Origin: Cyclobacteriaceae bacterium
GTDB lineage: Bacteria; Bacteroidota; Bacteroidia; Cytophagales; Cyclobacteriaceae
Length of the DNA: 40,698 bases
Assembly (NCBI GenBank): GCA_003565295.1
Contig: PXCO01000290.1
Location: forward strand, 1 to 40,698
Reading direction: 5' to 3'
The notes under the pieces: generated by a model
What the model was told of the DNA's origin: nothing
What the model saw: only the letters and a program-made list of their open reading frames with translations
Database searches by the model: none
Made by a program: the position numbers and the translations under genes
Shown here: piece after piece, positions 17,911 to 26,575 of the stretch
How positions within the stretch are numbered: the first letter of the stretch is position 1
How the letters are laid out: every line of letters starts with the position of its first letter

Positions 17911-18627
17911 ATGGCTACCCGCATCAACAAATACCTCAGTGAAATCGGATACTGTTCCAGGCGCGAAGCCGACAGGCTGATCGAACAGGGCAAAGTAAAA
18001 ATCAATGGTCATGTCCCGAAGATGGGAACAAAAGTGGAGGAGTCTGATACAGTAACCGTGGACGACAAACCGGTAGGTCCTCCCAAAGAGGAGCATGTGT
18101 ACTTAGCACTCAACAAGCCTGTTGGCATCGTCTGCACCACTGACACAGCCATCGAAAAGGACAATATCATCGACTTCATCGGCCACCCCCGGAGGATTTT
18201 CCACATCGGCAGGCTGGATAAACCCAGCGAGGGGCTGATCCTTCTGACCAGTGACGGAGACATTGTCAACAAAATCCTGCGGGCCGGAAACAACCACGAA
18301 AAGGAATACGTCGTGACCGTAAATCGGCCCATTGATGCCAATTTTGTGAACCGCATGAGCCGTGGGGTTCCCATACTTGACACGGTAACAGCTCCCTGCC
18401 AGGTCAGGCAACTAGGCAAAAAAACCTTTAACATCGTGCTTACCCAGGGCCTAAACCGACAAATCAGGAGAATGTGCTCCTCTCTAGGATACGAGGTCTT
18501 AACGCTAAAGAGAATCCGCATTATGAATATCCGGCTGGACCTTCCCGTGGGGAAGTGGAGGGAGCTAACACCCAAAGAGCTTTTGGAAATCCAAAGGCTG
18601 CTTGCGGATTCAAAAAAGACGGTTTAA
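17911..18627 (+). CDS. rluF: 23S rRNA pseudouridine synthase, RluF-like
   Basis: This 238-residue RsuA/RluB/RluF-family enzyme isomerises uridine to pseudouridine in rRNA. An S4 RNA-binding domain is at the N-terminus (RINKYLSEIGYCSRREADRL, residues 4-23). The catalytic motif GRLDKPSEGLILLT carries Asp103. The following NKILRAGNNHEKEY and GLNRQIRRMCSSLGYEV segments fit RluF (U2604 specificity in E. coli) better than RluB or RluE. Its base composition is visibly richer in G+C than its neighbours (several 60-base lines near 50-63%). It has no close operon partner: the nearest features are a degraded gene upstream and a long empty interval downstream. Confidence 0.9.
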   Translation: MATRINKYLSEIGYCSRREADRLIEQGKVKINGHVPKMGTKVEESDTVTVDDKPVGPPKEEHVYLALNKPVGIVCTTDTAIEKDNIIDFIGHPRRIFHIGRLDKPSEGLILLTSDGDIVNKILRAGNNHEKEYVVTVNRPIDANFVNRMSRGVPILDTVTAPCQVRQLGKKTFNIVLTQGLNRQIRRMCSSLGYEVLTLKRIRIMNIRLDLPVGKWRELTPKELLEIQRLLADSKKTV

Positions 18628-19091
18628 AAAAATTTCAAGGCACTGAACAGTTCGCCTACATACACATTTACTAAACCAAAAACGGATATAATTGTATAGG
18701 AAAAGTTCAATACTAATAATTTACGGAAATTTAACCCATTCTTTAACAGCAGTAAAAATTTTCCAAATGATCGTAGTGGACGCACCCTTTTTAAGAGAAA
18801 TCTTTCCCATATCCAATTAACCCTACTAACTATTGACAATTTTTTTTTGCCAATTTGCTTTTAGGGAATTTAACCTTCTGCACTAATCGACACCAAAGGA
18901 CAATTAGCAAAAAAGGTCCAATCCCTTACTCAGTATACAAAGTAATATTTTGTTGGTATTTTACACTGCAATAATTCAAACAATATAAATTGAACAAAAT
19001 AATTATCTAGCAATCAAGGAATTAATCGGAATGGATTGGCTAATTAACCTGGAAAAGCCAGAACAATGCAAACACAAGTGAGAAAATTTAG

Positions 19092-19216
19092 CTGAAATCG
19101 GACATGAGGAGATCGTCACGTACCAGGATGTCCCGAGGGTCGGGACAGGCTACCTGCCAGACAGTTTACCAACCTTCTGGCAGGTGTGACCGCTGATAAG
19201 ACAAAAAAGATGAAAT
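19092..19216 (+). repeat. Modular hairpin repeat, copy D (divergent)
   Basis: The 5' part aligns with the copies near 40431 over about 41 bases with roughly 30 identities (TGAAATCG, CATGA, CGTCAC and GGATG blocks shared). The 3' end TGACCGCTGATAAGACAA and ATGAAAT matches the end of the copy at 38883. Between them lie two hairpins: TGTCCCGA/TCGGGACA at 19129-19147 and ACCTGCCAGA/TCTGGCAGGT at 19152-19185. Confidence 0.6.
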
Positions 19217-19217
19217 G

Positions 19218-19245
19218 AAAAAGGACAGCATGGCTGTCCTTTTTT
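19218..19245 (-). terminator. Intrinsic terminator of tRNA-Thr
   Basis: A 12-base stem AAAAAGGACAGC/GCTGTCCTTTTT with an ATG loop lies directly after the 3' end of the minus-strand tRNA. It is flanked by A and T runs, so it could act in both directions. Confidence 0.85.
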
Positions 19246-19246
19246 G

Positions 19247-19319
<73 letters not shown>

Positions 19320-19322
19320 TTA

Positions 19323-19352
19323 AGTTGCTCTACCACCCCGATAGCCATCGGG
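19323..19352 (-). repeat. tRNA-Thr internal duplicate plus palindrome in the tRNA leader
   Basis: Positions 19323-19335 repeat 13 bases of the tRNA interior (AGTTGCTCTACCA, also at 19291-19303). The sequence CCCCGATAGCCATCGGG (19336-19352) follows at once. It differs by one central base over the shared stretch from the palindrome found in the dispersed repeat at 38985 and 40495. Confidence 0.7.
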
Positions 19353-19403
19353 ATTTTATAGCTTTGAAAAGAAACCTTGTGTCCTTTTATTCAAATGCGA
19401 GTG

Positions 19404-19434
19404 CAAATATAGGCCTTACATTTTACTTGACAAA
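19404..19434 (-). promoter_or_regulatory. Predicted promoter of tRNA-Thr
   Basis: On the minus strand TTTG (19434-19431) is followed after 19 bases by TATATTTG (19411-19404). This matches the Bacteroidota TTTG-N19-TAnnTTTG promoter pattern. Transcription would start near 19397, giving a leader of about 78 bases before the tRNA. Confidence 0.5.
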
Positions 19435-19487
19435 TAATTGGAAAAGAATTTTGGGTAGAGAATTTCACCTTCCTAGAAATGAAATAC

Positions 19488-21356
19488 TTAAAACTCCCTG
19501 ATAATGGAAAGTTTCTTTTTCAACCTGTCCACTTCCTGCTCGGCTTTGTCTATTTTCTCCTCAAACTGGTCTTTGAGCTTGTCTGCGGTCTTTGAAGCGG
19601 CGAAAAACTCCAGGTTATTTTTCCAGAGTGTGATATTGTTTTCAAGGTCAGATATCTGTTTACGTATACCATGTTCCTTCTTGTTGAGTACCCTGGCGCT
19701 ATTGGGGTCACTTTGTATCTTGTTTAGGTTCAGTCGGAAAAGGAATTCCTCCTTATTTTTGCCTTCCACACCTAATTTTTCCACATATGCATCCACTGCC
19801 TTGTTAAACTGAGCGGCAATTTCCTTGATGTTCTTCCTGGGCACAAAACCTATTTCATTGTAGTTGGCAATATGAACCTCCAATATTTCCTCAGACAAGT
19901 CTTCTCCTGCCTCTGCTTCTTTAGTCATTTGCTCACAAATGGCCTGCTTCTTTTTCAAATTCTCCTCAAATTCCTGGGTGACCTCCTTATTGGCATCCCT
20001 GCGGTTTTGAAAAAAGGTGTCGCAGGCAGTTTTGAACCTATGGTAAAGGTCATCCCTTACTTTCTCAGGCATGGGGCCGAGTTTTTTCCACTCCTTTTGT
20101 AAATTGATCAGCTCGTTGGAAGTGTCTTTCCAGTCGGTGCTCTCTTTAAGCGCATCAGCTTGTTCTATCAATTTTTCTGCCTTTTCCTTGTTGACTTTCC
20201 TCACCTCGTCCAGCTCTTTGAAAAACTGGTTTTTATGATGGAAAAACTGCTTAAAAAGCCCCCAGAAAGTTTTGTTGATTTCCCTTCCATGTTCCCTGGG
20301 CACAGGGCCTATGGCTTCCCAAGCCTTCTGGATTTCTAGAATTCCCTTAGTCTTCTGGTTCCATTCCCTGATTCTTTCCGCTTTGAAATCCTTAAACTCC
20401 CCAAGCTGTGCTATCAGTTTTTCTTTTAGAATCTGGTTAGCCTTAAGTAGTTCCTTTTGGCCTTCGTAAAATTCCTTTCTCCTGGCATATACTGCATCAG
20501 AAGCAGCCTTAAACCGTTGCCATACCTGCTCCTGTTCCTCCCTGGGCACCGGGCCAATATGCTTAAACTCCTCGTGAAGTTCATTGAGCACCTTTATGGC
20601 CTCCTTCAAATCCTCGATATTAGCCAGAGATTCCGCCTTTTCACAGAGTTCAAGTTTGCTTTCGAGATTTTTCTTCCTATCTAATTCTTTCAGTTCAAAA
20701 TAGATACTACGGTTATCATAATACCTATCCATCAAGGCATTATAAGAAGCCCATAGGTTTTTGTTTTGGTTGGAAGGTACAGGTCCAATACTTTTCCATT
20801 CTTTTTGGATTTCTTTGATCGTGTCTATGCTGGAGGTGGTTTCTTCATTGTCCACCAATTCCCTTAGCCGATCCAGGATCTGGTTTTTGGTTTGAGCATT
20901 TCTTTCTTTGGCTTTTTCTTGTTCTTTGTATTGCTTGGACTTTCTATCTTTAAATTCGCCATAAGCCTGAAAAAACTCCCTGTCCACATCATCCCCCCTG
21001 TAATCAAAGCCGTCCTCTGTCCCACCTTCTTCCAGGAATTGCTTAAGGGCAGCTTCCTTTTCCTTTCCATAACAATCATCAAAATGGGATTTGATGTCGT
21101 TGACCAAGGGGTCTTTTTTTATATAATCCTCCACTTTAAGCAATTCCCTAAGGGTCTGAAGGAGTTGCTTTTTGGTGAAATTGCTGAAATCATGATTCGC
21201 GTCCTCAGTCTCTTCGTTCTCCTCTTTGTTTTCATCTCCTTCAGTTTCTGCTTCAGAATGCTGATCTGAGGTGGCATCTGTACTCAAGTTTTCTGCGTTT
21301 TGCGCTTCTTGAGTCACCTTTTCATCCTTTGATGACATGTCTTTGTCCTTATCCAT
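19488..21356 (-). CDS. DUF349 repeat protein
   Basis: This 622-residue acidic, highly charged protein has an unstructured Glu/Asp-rich N-terminus (about 1-55). At least five DUF349 repeats follow, each marked by a W-x2-IGPVP-like turn (EWKSIGPVP, EFKHIGPVP, AWEAIGPVP, EWKKLGPMP, YNEIGFVP). The C-terminal 70 residues are predicted coiled coil. There is no signal peptide or membrane helix, so it is cytoplasmic. DUF349 proteins have no agreed molecular function. ATG 21356 is used; a second in-frame ATG is at 21338. YqgE lies 58 bases upstream on the same strand, so co-transcription is possible. Confidence 0.9.
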   Translation of the reverse strand: MDKDKDMSSKDEKVTQEAQNAENLSTDATSDQHSEAETEGDENKEENEETEDANHDFSNFTKKQLLQTLRELLKVEDYIKKDPLVNDIKSHFDDCYGKEKEAALKQFLEEGGTEDGFDYRGDDVDREFFQAYGEFKDRKSKQYKEQEKAKERNAQTKNQILDRLRELVDNEETTSSIDTIKEIQKEWKSIGPVPSNQNKNLWASYNALMDRYYDNRSIYFELKELDRKKNLESKLELCEKAESLANIEDLKEAIKVLNELHEEFKHIGPVPREEQEQVWQRFKAASDAVYARRKEFYEGQKELLKANQILKEKLIAQLGEFKDFKAERIREWNQKTKGILEIQKAWEAIGPVPREHGREINKTFWGLFKQFFHHKNQFFKELDEVRKVNKEKAEKLIEQADALKESTDWKDTSNELINLQKEWKKLGPMPEKVRDDLYHRFKTACDTFFQNRRDANKEVTQEFEENLKKKQAICEQMTKEAEAGEDLSEEILEVHIANYNEIGFVPRKNIKEIAAQFNKAVDAYVEKLGVEGKNKEEFLFRLNLNKIQSDPNSARVLNKKEHGIRKQISDLENNITLWKNNLEFFAASKTADKLKDQFEEKIDKAEQEVDRLKKKLSIIREF

Positions 21357-21414
21357 AACTAATTGTGGGTACTTCCTACTCTACTTGGGTTAAAACAAAA
21401 GTAGCAATTTTGGT

Positions 21415-21984
21415 TTAATTTAATCTTGGGTCAATCGGATAATTTGCCAAAACCTGAAATTCACCCCCCATATTTTTCAATATTTCCCTCCATAATTCAT
21501 CTGGTTCTGAACGGAAAATGTTTTTGGTATAATGGTTTTTACAAACGATCCAAGTGTCCACTGCCAACTCTTCCTCTAGCTGACCTTCACTCCATCCAGA
21601 GTAGCCTATAAAAAATTTGAAATCATCCAGGTCAACCATCCCTTCCCTAAGCTTGCCCAAAAGTTCCTCAAAATTGCCCCCCCACCAAAGCTGGGGCCCC
21701 AACTCCACACTACCCTCCAAAAGGCGATCACCAAAATAAATGAAATGGAGGGTGTTTTGCTCCACCGGCCCCCCCACATATATTTCATTGGTTAAAAATT
21801 CAAAACCCTCCAGTAGTTCTCCGAGTTTAAAAATGGACAGTTTGTTAAGGACAAGGCCAAAGGCCCCCTTTTCATTGGAGTCACAAAGAAGAATTACGGA
21901 CCTCACAAAATTCTCGTCCTGAAGAAAAGGCTCCGAAATAAGGAGGCTTCCTGCATAAGGCGGTATGTTTTGGTTTTTTTTCAT
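21415..21984 (-). CDS. YqgE/AlgH family protein
   Basis: This 189-residue DUF179 protein has the conserved N-terminal block AGSLLISEPFLQDENFVRSV, GAFGLVLNKLS, the YVGGPVEQNTLHFI segment and the C-terminal FIGYSGWSEGQLEEEL. The family is widespread; AlgH has been linked to alginate control in Pseudomonas, but its biochemical role is unknown. The frame is open one codon further to a TTG at 21987. ATG 21984 is the likelier start. It is divergent from pdxH with 102 bases between, and probably leads the DUF349 gene. Confidence 0.92.
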   Translation of the reverse strand: MKKNQNIPPYAGSLLISEPFLQDENFVRSVILLCDSNEKGAFGLVLNKLSIFKLGELLEGFEFLTNEIYVGGPVEQNTLHFIYFGDRLLEGSVELGPQLWWGGNFEELLGKLREGMVDLDDFKFFIGYSGWSEGQLEEELAVDTWIVCKNHYTKNIFRSEPDELWREILKNMGGEFQVLANYPIDPRLN

Positions 21985-22040
21985 CAAAAATATACTTCGT
22001 TGAACAGGGGTTAAGTTAAATTAAAAATCATTAATATCAA

Positions 22041-22048
22041 TACCTTTG
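22041..22048 (+). promoter_or_regulatory. Predicted -7 box of pdxH
   Basis: TACCTTTG matches the Bacteroidota -7 consensus TAnnTTTG and ends 38 bases before the pdxH ATG. No good -33 TTTG lies at the expected distance, so the call rests on the -7 box alone. Confidence 0.35.
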
Positions 22049-22086
22049 TAATTTAAAATTAAAATTATCACCAAAATCGCTTCAAT

Positions 22087-22722
22087 ATGGATTTAGCGGG
22101 CATAAGAAAGGAGTATTCTTCTAAAAAATTAGAGATTAACGAGGTCGATAAGAACCCCATATCACAATTTAAACGGTGGCTTAAAGAAGCTATAGGGGCT
22201 CAGGTGAATGAGCCAAATGCCATGCACCTGGCCACAGTGGGCAGTGACGGCAAGCCTTCGGGAAGAGTGGTCCTTCTTAAAGGTGTGGAAGAGGGTTTTG
22301 ACTTTTACACCAATTACCAAAGCCAAAAATCCAGGGAACTCGAACTTAACCCCTATGCTGCCCTTACCTTCTTCTGGCCAGAGTTGGAACGGCAAGTGAG
22401 AATAGAAGGGGAAGTGGAAAAGGTAAGCGAACAAGAGTCTGAAGCCTATTTTCTTTCCCGACCAGTAGAAAGCCAAATCGGTGCCTGGGCATCGCCCCAA
22501 AGCGAGGAAATCCCTGACAGGGAATACCTCGAGCGCGTAAAACTGGAGATTGAGGAGAAATTTTCCCAAGAGCCCCTGAAAATGCCCGGACACTGGGGCG
22601 GGTTTAGGCTAAATCCAAAGCGAATGGAGTTCTGGCAGGGTCGGCCCGGTAGATTACACGACAGGATCCTTTTTGCTCAAAATGAAGAAGGGGATTGGAA
22701 AATCAGCCGACTTGCCCCTTGA
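22087..22722 (+). CDS. pdxH: Pyridoxine/pyridoxamine 5'-phosphate oxidase
   Basis: This FMN enzyme oxidises pyridoxine or pyridoxamine 5'-phosphate to pyridoxal 5'-phosphate, the last step of vitamin B6 synthesis and salvage. The 211-residue protein has the expected features: RKEYSSKKLEINEVDKNPI, the FMN-binding SGRVVLLKGVEEGFDFYTNY, QSQKSRELELNPYAAL, RQVRIEGEVEKV and the C-terminal signature WGGFRLNPKRMEFWQGRPGR with LHDRI. The length is typical. It is the only plus-strand gene between 19488 and the tRNA-Met at 31568 and ends 42 bases before the convergent bshB1. Confidence 0.96.
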   Translation: MDLAGIRKEYSSKKLEINEVDKNPISQFKRWLKEAIGAQVNEPNAMHLATVGSDGKPSGRVVLLKGVEEGFDFYTNYQSQKSRELELNPYAALTFFWPELERQVRIEGEVEKVSEQESEAYFLSRPVESQIGAWASPQSEEIPDREYLERVKLEIEEKFSQEPLKMPGHWGGFRLNPKRMEFWQGRPGRLHDRILFAQNEEGDWKISRLAP

Positions 22723-22764
22723 TTTTGAGACAAGGCAACTTGCTCCCATAAAATCATTCTCGCT

Positions 22765-23484
22765 TCAAATCAAGTCAAAAAGATCATTGACACCGGGAAC
22801 CCTTTCCACTGTGAAGCCTTCCCCATATTGCACGCCTATTTTGTGCCCGTATTCTCTTGCCCTGGCTTGAATGAACTCCAGGAAGCCGGGAGTTGAAATA
22901 AAACTTTCCGGTTCTTGGCTATTGGGGTCGTGAAATTGGGACTTAAAGGCTTTAATGGATGCCATTTTCTTTTCCCAATAATCACTTATATCCACTACAA
23001 GATCGGGCTCAATAAAGTTATTTTGAATATAGTGATAGATCACCTTAGGTCTCCAAGCTTCTTGGGGTACACCCTTATCTTCTGTTTTCAGCATTCTCAA
23101 GCCACTTACAAAGCAGGCCTTACTGGCCAAAATACCCCCTTTGCCATGATCGGGGTGCCTATCAGAAACTGCATTAGCCAAAACAATTTCCGGCCTGTAC
23201 TTTCGGATTACCCTGGCTATGGCCTTTTGATGCTCCTCATCCTCCAAAAAAAACACATCCCTGAACCCAAGGTTTTCCCTCATGCTTAAGCCCAGTGTCT
23301 CTGAGGACTTTTGAGCCTCCTCCAACCTGAGCTCTGGGGTGCCCCTGGTACCCATTTCGCCTTGAGTGAAATCCAATATTCCCACTTTATATCCTTTGGC
23401 GATATGAGCGGCCACAGTTCCAGAGCAGGACAATTCTGCATCATCTGGATGGGCAGCCATTACCAAGATGTCTAGTTTTTCCAT
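22765..23484 (-). CDS. bshB1: Bacillithiol biosynthesis deacetylase BshB1
   Basis: This is a 239-residue LmbE/PIG-L zinc deacetylase. BshB1 removes the acetyl group from GlcNAc-malate, giving GlcN-malate, which is then joined to cysteine by BshC. The metal motif AAHPDDAE is at residues 10-17, a second motif is DRHPDHG, and the C-terminal part carries YGHKIGVQYGEGFTVER, typical of the BshB1 subgroup. bshA and bshC are not in the window. It follows the M23 peptidase gene by 9 bases in a trxB-M23-bshB1 series. Confidence 0.93.
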   Translation of the reverse strand: MEKLDILVMAAHPDDAELSCSGTVAAHIAKGYKVGILDFTQGEMGTRGTPELRLEEAQKSSETLGLSMRENLGFRDVFFLEDEEHQKAIARVIRKYRPEIVLANAVSDRHPDHGKGGILASKACFVSGLRMLKTEDKGVPQEAWRPKVIYHYIQNNFIEPDLVVDISDYWEKKMASIKAFKSQFHDPNSQEPESFISTPGFLEFIQARAREYGHKIGVQYGEGFTVERVPGVNDLFDLI

Positions 23485-23493
23485 GTTTTAAAA

Positions 23494-24519
23494 TTACCTT
23501 ATCCTTAACCTCTGCCCCACCCTGAGGACAGTTCCCGTATGTATGTTATTCATCTTTGTAAGATGTGAAACTGAAACACCGTACTTTTTCCCTATCAATG
23601 ATAAATTTTCACCACTCCTCACCTGATGATAAATGGTCTCTCTTGCCTCCCTCAAATGAGTAAAATGCCGAGGAGTAAGGGTCAAGGTAGGTTTCCTAGG
23701 AGTTCCCTCTAGAAAATCAAACACCTCCTCTGGGTCTATGCTTACCCCATGGTACCTTACCTCAAAATGCAGATGGGGCCCGGTACTCCTGCCTGTATTG
23801 CCCCCATAACCGAGCAGTTCCCCTGCCTTGAGCTCCTGCCCCACTTCCACCCCCACCTTGGACAAATGTCCATAGAGCGTTTCAAGCCCATTGAGATGCC
23901 TTACAAGCACATAATGGCCGTAACCGTAGCGATCATAGGACTTTACCCTTACAATACCATCAAACACATTATATATAGGCTCCCCATTTTGTAACCTAAG
24001 GTCTACGCCGTGGTGCCATCTATACCCCCTTTTTCCAAAACCGGAGCTAACCCCTCTTTTAGATAATGGAGGACTCCATCCTCCCGGCAACCTTACTTCA
24101 TAGAGCTTAAGGGTAATAGTGTCCCTAAACTCCAGAGGGTCAAATTCATAAATATCAATTTTCCAACTGTCCCACAAGGCATAATATTCATGGGCCGTCA
24201 CCCATATACTATCTATCAATATTCTCTCTGAGACCTGTACAAGTTGCCTGCTGGGCGCCCATTGGCTAATGAGCGGTGTTTCATCCACTATACTCCATCG
24301 CTTTTTTAAATCTACAGGCTCAAACAACAAAGAATCCGTTTGTTTCCTTAACCTACTGAGATATGAAGGGTCTAAGGGGGAATATGCGACTTTTTGATCG
24401 GGTGATCGGATAATGATTTTTTCAGTATCCTGAGCAGCAGGAGTCTGTGCGCCCAGCCTGGTGAACAGGGCCATTATAAGCAATATGAACCCTGTCCTGT
24501 AAAGCCCACTCAGGAACAT
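23494..24519 (-). CDS. M23 family metallopeptidase with C-terminal LysM domain
   Basis: This 341-residue exported peptidoglycan hydrolase or LytM-type factor has a signal peptide (about 1-25, RLGAQ). A unique linker domain (about 30-150) precedes the M23 domain (about 158-270). The zinc-ligand motifs are visible: HHGVD at 169-173 and HLHFE at 249-253, with YGHLS at 216-220, so it should be catalytically competent. A LysM domain at 297-341 (YHQVRSGENLSLIGKKYGVS) binds cell wall glycans; LysM is more often N-terminal in comparable proteins. It starts 8 bases after the trxB stop, so it is co-expressed with redox genes. Confidence 0.93.
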   Translation of the reverse strand: MFLSGLYRTGFILLIMALFTRLGAQTPAAQDTEKIIIRSPDQKVAYSPLDPSYLSRLRKQTDSLLFEPVDLKKRWSIVDETPLISQWAPSRQLVQVSERILIDSIWVTAHEYYALWDSWKIDIYEFDPLEFRDTITLKLYEVRLPGGWSPPLSKRGVSSGFGKRGYRWHHGVDLRLQNGEPIYNVFDGIVRVKSYDRYGYGHYVLVRHLNGLETLYGHLSKVGVEVGQELKAGELLGYGGNTGRSTGPHLHFEVRYHGVSIDPEEVFDFLEGTPRKPTLTLTPRHFTHLREARETIYHQVRSGENLSLIGKKYGVSVSHLTKMNNIHTGTVLRVGQRLRIR

Positions 24520-24527
24520 GCCCTAGG

Positions 24528-25472
24528 TCAGGTAAGCTCGTTAGCTGCAAGGTACCTCTCTGCTTCCAATGCGGCCATACAGCCCGTTCCCGCAGCGGTA
24601 ACGGCCTGCCTATACACATGATCTTGGGCATCCCCAGAGGCAAATACGCCCGGCACATTGGTTTTGGTGGTGCCAGGGTGCGTGATAATATACCCGTTAT
24701 CGTCCATATCCAACAAACCCTTGAAAATATCGGTATTGGGTTCATGCCCAATCGCAACGAAAAAACCTCCTACGGTTAGTTCCTTTTCGATACCTGTTAT
24801 ATTATTGACAAGCCGTACGCCTACCACCTCCTCTTCACCCAAAACTTCCTTGGTCTCATGGTTCCAGAGAATTTCAATTTTGCTATTGTTCATCACGCGT
24901 TTTTGCATGATTTGAGAGGCTCTCAATTCATCCCTTCTTACGATCATATGTACTTTGCTACAGATGTTTGCCAGGTAGGATGCCTCTTCACAGGCAGTAT
25001 CTCCTCCCCCCACTATGGCAACTTCCTGCCCTCTAAAAAAGAACCCGTCACACACTGCACAAGCCGAAACCCCTTTCCCATTGAGCCTGGTTTCACTTTC
25101 TAGCCCTAGCCACTTGGCAGATGCACCTGTGCTTATGATCACTGTGTCCGCTAAAATTTCTTTTGACTCATCAATAGTGGCCGTGTAGGGCCTTTGGCTG
25201 AAATCCACTCCCGTCACAAGCCCATACCTCACCTCGGTACCAAAACGCTCGGCCTGTTTCCTGAAATCTTCCATCATTTGTGGTCCCATTACCCCATCGG
25301 GATACCCGGGGTAATTCTCCACGTCATTGGTGATGGTCAACTGGCCCCCAGGCTGGGAACCGGTATAAAGCACGGGACTGAGACCTGCTCTAGATGCATA
25401 TATAGCCGCAGTATAGCCCGCCGGGCCTGATCCTATGATCAATACCTTTACCTTCTCGGTTTTTTCACTCAT
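24528..25472 (-). CDS. trxB: Thioredoxin-disulfide reductase
   Basis: This flavoprotein passes electrons from NADPH through FAD and a redox-active disulfide to thioredoxin. The 314-residue protein has the FAD motif GSGPAGYTAA (14-23), the redox pair CAVC (Cys138 and Cys141), the NADPH motif GGGDTACEEA (155-164) and the C-terminal FAD contact GVFASGDAQDHVYRQA. Size and motifs fit the low-molecular-weight bacterial class. It is first in the series trxB-M23-bshB1 and is separated from rpoD upstream by a strong terminator. Confidence 0.97.
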   Translation of the reverse strand: MSEKTEKVKVLIIGSGPAGYTAAIYASRAGLSPVLYTGSQPGGQLTITNDVENYPGYPDGVMGPQMMEDFRKQAERFGTEVRYGLVTGVDFSQRPYTATIDESKEILADTVIISTGASAKWLGLESETRLNGKGVSACAVCDGFFFRGQEVAIVGGGDTACEEASYLANICSKVHMIVRRDELRASQIMQKRVMNNSKIEILWNHETKEVLGEEEVVGVRLVNNITGIEKELTVGGFFVAIGHEPNTDIFKGLLDMDDNGYIITHPGTTKTNVPGVFASGDAQDHVYRQAVTAAGTGCMAALEAERYLAANELT

Positions 25473-25552
25473 GGATGTAAAATTTTGAAAATCAGCTAAT
25501 CAATAAAGTTTAGGTTATCTATCCCATCAAGGGTAATGGGACGTATTGCTAC

Positions 25553-25583
25553 AAAAAGAGGGGTACCTCTACCCCTCTTTTTT
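25553..25583 (-). terminator. Intrinsic terminator of rpoD
   Basis: A 13-base perfect stem AAAAAGAGGGGTA/TACCCCTCTTTTT with a CCTC loop lies 45 bases past the rpoD stop. It separates rpoD from trxB and could work in both directions. Confidence 0.9.
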
Positions 25584-25627
25584 ATTTTCTACTGTTGAAT
25601 CAAACGCTTCATTCACATAGATGATGA

Positions 25628-26491
25628 TTAACCCAGGTAAGGTTTAAGCGTTTTACTCCTGGAAGTATGTCTCAGCCTCCGTATTGCTTTCTCTTTGATC
25701 TGTCGCACCCTTTCCCTGGTGAGGTTAAACTTTTCACCGATTTCCTCCAGCGTCATGGCATGTTCACCGTTAAGTCCAAAATAAAGGGTAATGACATCAG
25801 CTTCCCTTTGGGTAAGCGTGGAAAGGGCACGTTGAACCTCCTTCCTCAAGGAGTCGTTCATCAGGCCATCGTCAGGCTTAATCTCTCCATCATTTTCCAA
25901 CACATCCAATAGACTGTTTTCTTCCCCTTGTACAAAAGGTGCATCCATAGAAACGTGTCTACCCGAAATTTTCATGGTGTCCACTACTTCTCCGGTGGTC
26001 ACTTCCAAAACTTCTGCAAGTTCCTCCGGTGAGGGCTCCCGCTCAAATTTTTGCTCAAGCTCGGAGAAAGTCTTACTGATTTTATTCAGAGACCCTACCC
26101 TGTTCAAGGGAAGCCTTACAATCCTTGATTGTTCGGCCAAGGCCTGCAGAATGGACTGCCTGATCCACCAAACCGCATAGGAAATAAATTTAAAGCCCCT
26201 GGTTTCATCAAACCTTTGAGCGGCTTTGATCAGCCCCAGGTTGCCCTCATTGATGAGATCCCCCAAGGAAAGTCCTTGATTTTGATACTGCTTGGCAACA
26301 GAAACCACAAACCTAAGGTTGGCTTTGGTAAGCTTTTCCAAGGCAAGTTGATCTCCTTCTCTGATTCTTTTGGCCAAAACTACTTCCTCATCGGCCGTGA
26401 GAAGATCCACCTTGCCTATTTCCTGCAGGTATTTGTCCAGGGATTGACTTTCCCTGTTGGTAATCTGTTTGCTAATTTTGAGCTGCCTCAT
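25628..26491 (-). CDS. rpoD: Primary RNA polymerase sigma factor, Bacteroidota type
   Basis: This 287-residue sigma-70 factor lacks the long region 1.1 and non-conserved insert of E. coli RpoD, as is normal for the Bacteroidota housekeeping sigma. Region 1.2 is at 17-45 ([20 protein letters not shown]). Region 2 includes [35 protein letters not shown] and [13 protein letters not shown]. Region 3 follows, and region 4 ends with [20 protein letters not shown], the helix-turn-helix for the -33 element. It would read the TTTG/TAnnTTTG promoters marked in this window. It is monocistronic by appearance, with a terminator behind it. Confidence 0.97.
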   Translation of the reverse strand: MRQLKISKQITNRESQSLDKYLQEIGKVDLLTADEEVVLAKRIREGDQLALEKLTKANLRFVVSVAKQYQNQGLSLGDLINEGNLGLIKAAQRFDETRGFKFISYAVWWIRQSILQALAEQSRIVRLPLNRVGSLNKISKTFSELEQKFEREPSPEELAEVLEVTTGEVVDTMKISGRHVSMDAPFVQGEENSLLDVLENDGEIKPDDGLMNDSLRKEVQRALSTLTQREADVITLYFGLNGEHAMTLEEIGEKFNLTRERVRQIKEKAIRRLRHTSRSKTLKPYLG

Positions 26492-26575
26492 TCAAGTATC
26501 CTATTTTTTTTAACGCAAGTATAACAGATGCAATCCGAAGATTAGTTCAAAATATTGGCTAAGATTGAACTCCTT

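Larger units (their letters stand above)
18628..19246. other. Long gene-free interval with repeat and terminator
   Basis: From 18628 to about 19090 the sequence is AT-rich with no supported gene; a minus-strand open frame at 18624-18839 looks spurious. From 19092 to 19216 there is one copy of the modular repeat, followed at once by the terminator of the tRNA-Thr gene. Confidence 0.6.

Noticed and set aside
18624..18839. Minus-strand open frame of 71 codons after rluF
   Set aside because: AT-rich chance frame overlapping the rluF end, with no signal peptide pattern or recognisable motif.
21985..21992. TATTTTTG promoter box before yqgE
   Set aside because: It matches TAnnTTTG but touches the ATG, so transcription would begin inside the gene.
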